From Brienomyrus brachyistius (Eukaryota; Chordata; Actinopteri; Osteoglossiformes; Mormyridae), in NCBI RefSeq assembly GCF_023856365.1, contig NC_064533.1:29978618-30042617 (forward strand): a DNA stretch of 64,000 nt. The letters are read 5' to 3'. This document shows, piece by piece, positions 43,311-58,396 of the stretch (within the stretch, counting starts at the first letter, position 1; each line of letters opens with the position of its first letter). The translations under genes and the position numbers were made by a program. The notes below the pieces were generated by a model. It was not told the origin of the DNA. It saw only the letters and a list, made by a program, of their open reading frames with translations, and ran no database searches.

Positions 43311-43336
43311 CCCGCCTTTCTACTTCCTCTTTTACA
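43311..43336 (+). promoter_or_regulatory. Probable 5'-TOP transcription start of rpl18a
   Basis: A pyrimidine tract (cccgcctttctacttcctct followed by ttt) sits 22-48 bp before the rpl18a ATG. This is the place and composition of the terminal oligopyrimidine start used by vertebrate ribosomal-protein genes for mTOR/LARP1-dependent translation control. Confidence 0.55.
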
Positions 43337-43358
43337 GTGGCAGTGAGCAAGAGACACC

Positions 43359-47232
<3,874 letters not shown>

Positions 47233-47272
47233 AGGGAGTGTTAATGCTTTTCAGAATGTGCTTGAGAATAAA

Positions 47273-48770
47273 AAATACTTTAAAAAATCAGTCTATGTTG
47301 TTGTTTCGGACCAGAAGTAAAGGCATTAATTATATTTACCATGTGACAGTAATACAATACACAAAATAAAATTGAGTGCTTTATTGGTCATGTTCACAGG
47401 GAAAAAACTGGTGCCTATATTCTGTGCACATTTCTAGCTATTGAAAAGTTCAGGGGCCAAGTCAGATTTATCTGGGGCATGAATTTTTTTTTTTTTTTGA
47501 AGGAAGATTCTCTGGGCTAGACATAAAGTGCCCGGGGTTATAAGGACACCCATGGACCAGGGGCAATAAAAGAAATAAAGCAGAATGCAAAACAGAATGG
47601 TAAATAAATGGAGATGCATCATAAAAGTATAGTTAGCTTCATATTTCAGTTACTGGTGGATGCTCAGCGTCCGGACCCGCCTTCTGTTAGCAGCTGTTAC
47701 GCAGTCTACGTCCCGTGAGCTTGGTAGTCATGGAAACGGGCTGTCACATCTCGTGCCATCGGACCCCGGAATTAAGCGAAGAAGACGGTACACTGAAGAG
47801 CGCGCTGGCTGCCGATCATTCGGGGGTAATGTCAAAACATGACGCTTTGAAAATTGCCTGCTTTGGTTTAGCAGTTTGGAATATGTGTAATTTACAAACC
47901 AAGTACAAGTAAAGAGTTATTAACTTTTAATATTTAAATATTCATAGCTATAGCGTTTCTATCACGAACAGTTTTACATTTTAGGTAAGTTTTATATATG
48001 CGTTTGCATAGCCTATTTGAAGAATTTCAACATGCAAATAAAAGCGTGTCGGGATAGAGAAGCCTAATGTCCAGAATCACGCTAAGTGTTTCAGTTTTAA
48101 GGAGTTAATTACGCGTAGGAGAACTGAGTAAATCTTAAAGAAATTAAAAATTGTGCAGAAATATCAGTAATTTTACACTAAGGTGTTATGATTCATGAAT
48201 TTGAAGTATGGGGCAGCCGGCTGAGTGGATTTAAAGTTGGTACAGAGGGAGTTCTGGTGCTGATCCGGCTCGGACACATTTTACACCTGGACTGAGGTCG
48301 TCTTTGTAAGTATACTAAAGCGCCGATGGTAGTAGAGGTGCGCGATTCTGATCAATCCGATACCAAGTAAATACAAGGCCAGTATCGTTAATACCGATAC
48401 CGATACTTTTCACTTATAAAAGCAGCCTATGTACTTTCATGTAGGGAAGAGTGTGTCATGATTTATGAGGTGAATGCACTATCAATATGGTAAATCTGAA
48501 TACATTTTCATGACCACTAAACGATTTTGTGATTTTCGCTTTCCACTGTTAATCATGTGCATGTTAAAATTAAGGACAGATTTTAAACAAAAAATGCAAT
48601 GAACGGAATTTGCAAACATTATTCATGTAGATCTAATGCATTAAAACTTAAATTCTTCTGTTTTAGCTTTTGTTCAGAAACAATAATATAATGAAATGTA
48701 TCCGTTTCATTACACTGCTAACGCCAGATTCCGTCAAACTTGCCATAGACAAAACTTTTATTATACAGAA
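47273..48770. other. Intergenic region downstream of rpl18a
   Basis: I see no exon. A T-homopolymer lies at about 47485-47500. Around 48330-48410 the phrases 'tctgatcaatccgatacc' and 'ataccgataccgatac' look like the terminal region of an old DNA transposon. The rest is AT-rich. Confidence 0.45.
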
Positions 48771-48777
48771 TACACAG

Positions 48778-49078
48778 TGTGATGCCCGGCTTGTACGATC
48801 CTCGTGTGTGCCACGCCCCCCTAATTATCCACTTGTGGTTCCCTGATCGTACCCAGCTGTGTCTTGTTATTTTGCTTAGTCTGGTGTATTTAAGTCCAAG
48901 TCTTGCCTGTACCCCTTGTCTGTCATTGATGTTAGTCGGTGGTGTTAGTTGGCGTCGAATGGTTTCCGTCCTGAGTTTCTCATTAAATCCCCGTATACCC
49001 TATATCCTGCCTGGTTTCCGCTCGCTCTCCGATCCGTTCGACCACCCGATCACCCAGCGACCCCAGCGGGTCGTGACA
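48778..49078 (+). mobile_element. Solo LTR, 301 bp, with 5-bp target duplication
   Basis: CACAG flanks both sides (48773-48777 and 49079-49083). The element begins TGTGATGCCCGG and ends CGGGTCGTGACA, giving the canonical TG...CA and imperfect short inverted termini. A TATA-like 'gtatttaagt' lies near 48885, and an ATTAAA signal lies near 48984, followed by a C/T-rich end. No internal retroelement region is present, so it is a recombination product of an LTR retrotransposon, probably Ty3/gypsy-like. The 112-codon open frame across it is incidental. Confidence 0.85.
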
Positions 49079-49309
49079 CACAGTGTCAAATGTTTTTTAA
49101 TTCCATGCAGATATTAAAACACCGAAATGTGTTTTTTCAAGGATGTATGACTATGACGTGATGAAGGTTGTGTTAGTGATGCTAAGAAGAATAAAATTGG
49201 TTGGACATGTAAATAAAATATTACTTTCACCACTTTTTAAACTACCTGCATATTCTTTGCTTCTCTGAATGGACACTGCCAGTGACCTCAGTCTGAGGAA
49301 CATCCCAAA

Positions 49310-49470
49310 GGTACAAACAGCATTAATGTACCATCAATGGTACAGAAGTGTTCCTCAGAGTCCATTTCTGTACCTAAAAAGGCACAATTACCTACAGCTA
49401 AGGGTACAGCCCCAGTGACAAGCAAAGGTACAAATTTTTACCTTTTTTCTGAGAGCGTAGTTTGTCTGCG
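49310..49470. mobile_element. MITE-like repeat with repeated 'ggtac' motifs
   Basis: The segment contains many copies of GGTAC/GTACC phrases ('aaaggtacaaa', 'aatgtaccatcaatggtac') and ends 'accttttttctgagagcgta'. That end is common to a fish repeat of this composition. I could not define its ends exactly. Confidence 0.45.
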
Positions 49471-50382
49471 GTACCTGAACTACCCCTGTACCTGTTTGCT
49501 ATGTTTCTGAACAGGTTCCCCTATTTTACCCCTTTTAGAGTGCAGAGTGGTCCAGTGGTTATGGAATGACCGCCATGCAGCAGAACTGTTAAGATGTCAC
49601 TAAATTTCTATGCTAGAAAACAAAGAAACCTCTTTACTTGTTTTGTAGTAGTTATCCAAAGCTGGCCTGATTTAGGTGCTGGGCCATAAATTGGTATAAT
49701 ATCATCATGTAGTCATCATGGCAACAGAACAAACATTGCGACCACCAAGGTTGCAAAGACGGTTTCAATAAAGGTCTTGGAATCTGTTACTGTGGTTCCT
49801 GCATACAGAGAATGTCTTCTTTGCAGGTTACAGGGTGCTTTCTATAATATCTGTGACTACTGTGTGCAGTAACTGAACTAGACAAATAGCTCAGTTTCAT
49901 AACTTCAGACCCTTTTAGCTATTAGATTTTCAGTTATTGATGTTTTGTGGAATATTTAACAGTCAGCTGGGTGTAAAATGATGACATGAAAGCAGTGACC
50001 ATCACTGGGTGGGGCTTTTGTGAATCAGTTCACCATATTTTTGGTCATTCTTGCTGTAATTCGTTTAGACCAACCAATCCCTGATCACTGTTCCATGCAG
50101 CACCCATGAGGAATGAGCGGTTTGGGATGGACATCATGCAAGCAAGGGGCCAAGGATTCCCTCTCTCTTCATTCTTAGATGAGAGTTCATTAAAGGACTG
50201 GTTTCCTCAGTGGGCAGGGGGTAAGATCTGCTTTTGTTGAAAAAGGTCTGGGCACTCGCATCAGAAGCAAGTGTTACTCACTGCAGATGTCCCTGCAGGG
50301 ATAAAAGCTTCCGAAATGTGCATTTAAAAAAATTTCAATTTCAACAAAATTTCAACTGTACTAAGTTAATCTGACTGACATA

Positions 50383-51440
50383 CACTCTCTGGCCTCTTTC
50401 TAATGTACACCTTGCTAGTACTGGGTTGGACCCGCAGTGCCTTCAGCACTGCCTTAGTTCTTTGTGCCATAAATTATTTGTGCCATAAATAAAAAGTGTT
50501 GGAAACGTTCCTTAGAGCCCATGTTGACATGATTGCATCATGCAGTTGCTGCAGATCTGTCGGCTGCCCCATAGGTGGTCTGTTGGATTGACATCTGGTG
50601 ACTGTGGAGGCCATTTGAGTACAAAGATCACATTGTCATGTTAAAAAAGAAACAGTTCCAGATGATAAGTGTTTTGTAACTTGATAAGATGATAAGAGGC
50701 CCAAAGTGCGCCAAGAAAACATCCCCCACACCATTATACCACAACCATCAGCCTGAATTGTTGAAACAAGGCAGCATGGATCCATGCTTTAGTGTTGTTT
50801 ATGCCAAATTCTTACCGTGTGAATGTCGCAGCAGAAATTGAGACTCACCTGACTACACAACACTTTTCCAAATGGATCTTCAAATCCATTGTCCAATTTT
50901 GGTGAGGCCTTCCCGCTGTAGCTTCAATTTCCTGTTCTTAGCTGACTGACGTGGCACCTGCTGTAGTCTTCTGTTGCTTTCGCCCATCCCATCTGTTGTA
51001 ACATTCGGAGTTGTGCATTCAGAGATGCTCATCGACATTCTTCAGTTGTAACGAGTGATTATTTGAGTTACTGTTGCCTGTCTATCAGCTTGAATCAGTC
51101 TGGCCATTCTTCTCTGACCTTTGCCATCAACAACGTAGTTTCTCCCAGAGAATTACTGCTCCCTGGATGTTTTTTCTTTTTCAGCCCAATCTTTGTAAGC
51201 CCTATAGATGGTTGTGCGTGAAAATCCCAATAGATCAGCAGTACTGAAATATAGTATCTGAAATACTTAAATCACCTTTCTTCCCGATTCAGGTGTTTGA
51301 TGTGAACATTAACTCCTGAATCAATTGACCTGTATATGCATGATTTTTTTACATTGTGCTGCTGACGTATGATTGGCTGACTAGATATTTGCTTCTTCGA
51401 GCAAATGAACAGGTGTACCTAATAAAGTGGCCAGTAAGTG
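50383..51440 (-). mobile_element. Dead Tc1/mariner transposon
   Basis: TA flanks both ends (50381-50382 and 51441-51442). The termini are inverted repeats: CACTCTCTGGCCTCTTTC on the left and, from the other strand, CACTTACTGGCCACTTTATT on the right, running on into GTACACCT. The interior read on the minus strand matches a Tc1-like transposase gene in sequence order; for example, the region at 50700-50790 corresponds to the part encoding 'MVWGIFS'-type DDE-domain sequence. It is broken by stops and deletions, so no functional transposase remains. Confidence 0.85.
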
Positions 51441-51954
51441 TATAATAAAATTTCGTGAAATCACTATGCATTCGGATAGATAGTGGAATCATGTTAAGAA
51501 ATTTTAAAATAAAAATTAGACATGAATTAGATTGAACTAAAATGACAGACCTTTGGCCTTCATTTCTACTGCAGGCAGCTAAGACGCTGTTTGTGAGATT
51601 TTTTGTCCTTGGGCTGACGGTACTGGGCTCCATTTTTGCCATAAGGCTCCCATAAACTCTAAGGGGGCAGTCTTGCCTTCATTTTGCATTCCAGCTGAGC
51701 CCAAAGATGCTCTTTTAGGCCAAGGCTGAGGCTCTGCTCTGGCCACAGTAATATTCCAGTGTTATTTACTGAACATTGAAATATTTACTTATTTTGTGGT
51801 CACGCCCAATGCCTTCTGGTGGACTAGTCATGTTTACAGTTAAATAAAAGAGCTCTTTCTTACTAAAATAAATATGTGGTACATATTTTATGTGTGAAAA
51901 ACATAAGTGAGTTTTTAGCCTCCGCAGTAACATACAACTTCTCCTGTCATACAG

Positions 51955-53265
51955 GTTTTTCTGTCATGCGGTCACTACCTAGGAGCACCCAGCTGGTGTT
52001 CGGTTTTCAGTCTGGCCGGGCCGTCCCTCGCCTCCGGGAGCCATGTCACCTCTATGGGGTGGCGGGTCACGTGTCACAGGCGCTCTCGCGGTGGCCAAAG
52101 GAGTGTGAGGTCATTGGGGAGGAGATCAGGCACATCGGTGAGCGAGTGCATGAACGTGGAGGGCTTCTCTCTCAACTGCTCACCTGGGTCGTCTTGGTGG
52201 CCATCGACTCTGTGCGGGAGATACCAAGGTAACGTGGCATTCTGAAACTGCCCTTAGACAGATCACCAAAGCTTTCTGATGAAGCATTAAGTCCTTGATG
52301 GGATTGACTTTTCCCTTGTGGGGACAGTGGACAACTCTTCTACAGTATGTTTCACATTAATTGTTCAATGATTCAAAGGTTCTGTTTTCCTGTTTTGATT
52401 TCAGTCGGGGTTTATGGGTCCATTAACACATCCCTCTCCCAGTTTAAGGATGGTTCGGTCCATCCTGAAGGTCTCTCCTTGGCCCAGAGTCAATGCCCAC
52501 CTTTAGTCTGTGTGAGCTGCATTTCTGACATACCAATTGTGTCGATTACGAAATAAGTGGCTTTTTGTCTCAATCCTTTCCTTTCATGGATCTGGTCCTC
52601 TTCAGAGTGGGCGCCTCCTGTCCCTGAACCTCTGTGTGCCCAAACTAGCACAGCCCAGAGGCCACAGGTCACAGAGGCAGGTCAGGGGATACTGGTGTTT
52701 AATGCAGAGGCAGGTAAGGATCACCTTGATCTCCTGTTGCTCTCCACTTTAGCTGCCAGTGCTCCATATTCCATACAAATGGTGCTTTTCAGATGCGTGA
52801 CTGGGGTTTTAATTTAAAACTATGGTTGCCAGTCAATTCATTTTCTTAATTTGATTAATCACAAGAAATGAGTGATTAATTGCATACTTAGTCAAGTTAT
52901 AATTTGTTGAAAATCCATTGCAACTATATTAAACAGGAAAATAGGGAAAGAATGACAGGGAAACAGCAGGAGTAAAATAAACATTATCTAGAGGTTACAT
53001 TATATTAATAGCAACACAGAGTCACTTCTGCATTCCTTCACCATTTATACACTTGATCAATAATTACAGTTAATTTATAAATGCAGCCAGGCAGCATTAT
53101 ATTCTACAAATGTGCATTTGTGAATAAAAGACATGGTCAGAATAACTGTTAATGTAACTTCATAATCCCTGCAAGGTTTTAGACCATAATTTCAGTGTAA
53201 TTAACGTTTTAAAAAATGAATTAAAGAAGCAGCAAAAATGACAAGAATCTTTCTTTGTACTTATG

Positions 53266-53298
<33 letters not shown>

Positions 53299-56200
53299 AT
53301 CTCCCGCTTAATCCGAGTTCGGGTCGCGGGGGCAGCAGTCTCAGCAGGGAGGCCCAAACTTCCCTCCTCTCCCCGGCCACTTCATCTAGCTCCTCTGGGG
53401 GGATCCTGAGGCATTCCCAGGCCAGCCGAGAGACATTGTCCCTCCAGCGTGTCCTGGGTCTTCCCCAGGGCCTCCTCCCAGTGGGACATGCCCGGAATAC
53501 CTCACCAGGGAGGCGTCCAGGAGGCATCCTAATCAGATGCCGAGCCACCTCATCTGGCTCCTCTCGATGCGTGGGAGCAGCGGCTCTACTCTGAGTCTCT
53601 ACCGAATGACTGAGCTCCTCACCCTATCTCTAAGGGAGAGCCCAGCCACCCTGTGGAGGAAACTCATTTCGGCCGCTTGTACTCACATCTCGTTCTTTTG
53701 GTCACTATCCATAGCTCATGACCATAGGTGAGGGTAGGAACGTAGATCTCTTGGTAAATCGAGAGCTTTACCTTTTGGCTCAGCTCCTTCTTTACCATGA
53801 CAGACCGATGCAGTGCCCGCATCACTGCTGACGCCGCACCGATCTGCCTGTCGATCTCCCACTCCATCGTTCCCTCACTCATGAACAAGACCCCAAGATA
53901 CTTAAACTCCTCCACCTGGGGGAGGACCCCATCCCCAACCCGGAGAGAGCATTCTACCCTTTTCCGGCTGAGGACCATGGTCTCGGATTTGGAGGTTTTG
54001 ATTCTCATCCCAGCTGCTTCACACTTGGTTGCAAATTGTTCCAGTGAGAGCCAAAGGTCACGGTCTGATGAAGCCAACAGAACCACATCATCTGCAAAAA
54101 GCAGAGACCTAATCCAGAAGTGACACCAAACCGGACACCCTCAACGCCCTGGCTGCGCCTAGAAATACTGTCCATAAAAACTATGAAAAGAATCGGTGAC
54201 TATGAAAAGAATCGGCGGAATCCAAACCTCACTGGAAACGAATCCGCCTTTTTGGCACCCGTGCGGACCAGGCTATGGCACCGGTCATATAGGGACCGAA
54301 ACGCCCTTAAAAGGAAGCCCGGCACCCCATAATCCCGGAGCACTCCCCACAGGACTCCCCGAGGGGCACGGTCTTTGTACTTATGTTTTTTCTTAATCTA
54401 CTTGTGAATACCTTTATGAATTTTAAGACTGCAGTGTAAGTTTTATGTGTTTTTAGAACGAGTTTGCGAATACAAGAGGCCGAATTGAGTTTCCTCCGCA
54501 GGGTGGCTGGGCTCTCCCTTAGAGATAGGGTGAGGAGCTCGGTCATTCGGGAGAGACTCAGAGTAGAGCTACCACTCCTCCTCATTGAGAGGAGCCAGAT
54601 GTGGTGGCTCAGGCATCTGCTTTGGATGCCTCCTGCTAAGAGAGGGATGTCTGGGTTTCCCTGCTGAGACCGACCTCGGATAAGTGGAATATAATGGATG
54701 GATGGAGTTCCCACTAGTAGAGTCAAATTAGATACATTTTATATGTGTTTTGTAATTATAAAAAGCAAAGGACTTAATTTTATCATTAAAAGATATTTGT
54801 TGTTGTCTTGCTATCTGACTTTGTCATATATTGTAAATCAATGGCATATAACGAGTATTCTTGTGCATACTGTGCATAGTAAAGTTAGTTACTACACGTT
54901 AACTCTGACATACCACTGTATTACTGTATTTTGTTTAAAAGCTGCACTTTCGCTGACCACCTAATTATTATCAGGAAGGACTCTTTGAGCTACTTCAGGT
55001 TTTACAAACTGCTTTAAAACTGAAAGGCTCCTGTGCTCGACTAAATAGTTCAGTCTTGTGCTCTGACTGGTTTGTTTCCATGACTGAAAGGTTCATCCAG
55101 CTGTGTCACATTAGCATTAGTGACACATGCATGATTATAGGAAACTGACCAATAAGTACACAGCAAAAAATCGCGACTAAAGTGAAATCCAGGTCCCTTT
55201 GATTGAAATGGTTGCTTACAATTCTTGTCCTAGTTCAAAGTGTCCTTTCTGACATGGATTAGGTACCCTAGCTACATTTGTTAAGTCTATTTACATATGT
55301 TACGATTGCTATTTCCCTCCAGTCTTTTGTATTTTGATGAAAATTCACATTCATTAATCAACATGCCACTTCTGCTCTAAATGTTAAATGTCTTAAAGTC
55401 CTGTACGTGAGACAGACCTTAGCCCAGAGAGATCCTGTGAAGGGTCCGCTCCTGTCCTTCTGTGCAGGGAGAAGGAGCATTTTCTCTGGGTCATGTGTGG
55501 GAGGTCAGCGTATACCCCCCAGAGATGCCACAGAGTCCCTCTCTAGCCCGGATGACACCACACTGCTATTTGAGTCTCGCTTCGAAAGCGGGAACCTGCT
55601 CCGAGCACTGCAAATGTAAGTGGTCTCCCTCTGACCTGAAAGTGCCTTTGACCTTGTCTTGATGTGACCCAGTCTTGGGTTTAACTCTCTGTGCTCTTTC
55701 TTACTAGGGTGACCATCTGTCCAGGCCTTACTGGGACCCCCCATATTTTGTTTGTCTGTCCTGAAAAAAACACAGAATGTCCTGGAATCTCTGTGTGAAA
55801 GTCTTATGCAGTCAAAGAAAATGTTTATGGCTATTTATCTTACGTGTATATTTGCTCAGAAAAAAAATACAATTTAACACTATACGATGTGCAAATTAAC
55901 AGGAACACAATAAAAATGAACAAGGATTTCGTCTGTTCTCCAAAAAGTTACCAAGCTGGATGACTAGATAAACTCCACTTCGGTTCCCAAATCTCTCCTT
56001 GGGGCACCTCAGCCGGTCTATGTGTTCAAGACATTCTCCCAACAGCTCAGTGAATCAATTAACTAGTTTTATTAAATAAGTCAATGGGGTATTGATTAGC
56101 CAAACAAGGTGGGGTAGTGGTTGAATAAAAAAATACATGGTGTATTGAATGGTTGATGCAAATATTGAGGTAATTTTAGGAGAGGTTTCGAAATGGCTAA

Positions 56201-58330
56201 TAATGTCATAATTTTACACCAACATGAAAACCATATCAACATAATTTTCTGTGACTGCCTTAGACTTTTGCACTGTATTGTATATGTGTGTTAATAGCAC
56301 TCATATTCAGTCAGAGCTATAGCTGATTAGTAGAAAGACTGTGTCTTTTTAGTCAATGATGCACTCAGAAAATCCTGCCAATCTAACTATTTGATGACAA
56401 GGCACGCTCTACCCTCGCGCCACATAGTCTGTGACGATTGCAGCTTTGTACATTGCCGCTGTGTTCTCTTAGGTTAGAGAACAAAACTGAAGTTACATTG
56501 TAAATGGGTGGCGAAACAGAGGACAGAGACCAGCTACAAAATAAAAAATCCAACCCAAAAAAATGAAACGTCTTGCATCGTACAAAGAATGGGAGTAGAT
56601 TTGCATGGTGTAAAAACAGTGACTGATGGAAACTGTGTTAGGAAAAGAATTATTGCAGACTAACATTTTGGTTGTTTTTGTATTAACTAGGGTGGCTTAA
56701 GAATACAAGTGCAGGCTACTTGTTACAATACATTTAAAACTATTATTCCATGTAAAAACTGAATGTGTGAGGTACAGTATGGGTTCATGACTAATAGAAT
56801 AAACTATTACATTATTGAGCAAATAATCCATAGTCAATGTATTAAAAATCCTAGAGATTACACTGCCATGTAAGGTTATAATTTCCCTTTCAAACAGACC
56901 TAAACAAACCTTTGGAATGGTGTCGCTGAATGCAATATTTTTGGCCAATATCTAGATGTCCAGGAATTTTGCAGGACTATTGTGGCAACCCTAGTGCTGA
57001 CTCAGCTGTAGAGTCAGTCCTGTGTCACTGTAACCTGGCTTTAGAGTCAGTCCTGTCATACTTTAGTTAAACTGTAGAGTCAGTCCTGTGACACTGTAAC
57101 CTGGCTTTAGAGTTAGTCCTGTCATACTTTAGTTCAACTGTAGAGTCAGTCCTGTCATACTTTAATCTAGCTGTAGAGTCAGTCCTGTCATACTTTAGTT
57201 CAACTGTAGAGTCAGTCTTGTCATACTTTAGTTCAACTGTAGAGTCAGTCCTGTCATACTTTAGTTCAACCGTAGAGTCAGTCCTGTCATACTTTAATCT
57301 AGCTGTAGCGTCAGTCCTGTCATACTTTAATCTAGCTGTAGCGTCAGTCCTGTCATACTTTAGTTCAACCATGGAGTCAGTCCTGTCATACTTTACTTTA
57401 ACTGTAGAGTCAGTCTTGTCATACTTTAGTTCAACTGTAGATTCAGTCCTGTCATACTCTGATCCAGCTGTAGAGGCAGTCCTACCCTCTGATTTGTACG
57501 AGTAGTTTATTATTATCTACAGATAGAATCAATGCCTTACTTTCCACAGAGGTGAATTTGATTATGAGCTGACCCTCCGGACAGACCTATACACCGAGAA
57601 GCACATGCAATGGTTCTACTTCCGGGTGAGGAATACGCGAGCAGGTGTGTCCTACCGCTTTACCATCATCAACCTCCTGAAGGTTTCCAGCCTGTACACA
57701 CAGGGCCAACTACCCCTCCTCTACTCTGAAAAGAAGGCTCAAGCCTTGCGGATAGGCTGGCACCGGACAGGCCAGGACGTGGTCTACTATCACAATGGGC
57801 AGTACCACCTGGACCAACCCTGCTTCTCACTGTCCTGGACCCTGCGCTTCCCCTATGACCAGGATACATGTTACCTGGCTCATTGCTACCCATACACGTA
57901 CACTGACCTGCGGGCATACCTCTCTGTCATTGAGGGCGACTCGAGGCTTGCTCCCTTCTGCAGAGTGCGCTCTCTCTGCCGCTCACTGGCCGGGAACCCA
58001 GTACCCATCCTGACAGTGAGCACTGGGGCAGGCGCTGCCCCCCTGAGGCCGGCGGTAGTACTGACAGCACGTGTCCACCCGGGGGAAACCAGCAGCTCGT
58101 GGGTCATGAAGGGTGTGCTGGATCACCTACTGGGCAGCTCGGCTGACGCTGCCCTGCTCAGGAGCTCCTTCCTCTTCAAGCTGGTGCCCATGCTGAACCC
58201 GGACGGCGTCATCGTGGGAAACCACCGCTGCTCGCTGTCGGGTCGCGACCTCAACCGCAGCTACAGGTCCAGACTCCGGGAGCTGTTTCCCACTGTGTGG
58301 GCCGTGAGAGCCATGATCCGGCGGTAAAGC

Positions 58331-58396
<66 letters not shown>

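Noticed and set aside
48779..49117. 112-codon open frame, possible N-terminal exon of the AGBL2-like gene
   Set aside because: It coincides with the solo LTR and has no similarity to the carboxypeptidase N-terminus.
56998..57483. Regularly spaced repeats that might be taken for a CRISPR array, and 95-101-codon frames across them
   Set aside because: The 33-bp units are head-to-tail with no unique spacers, and the genome is vertebrate. The frames exist only because the period is divisible by three.
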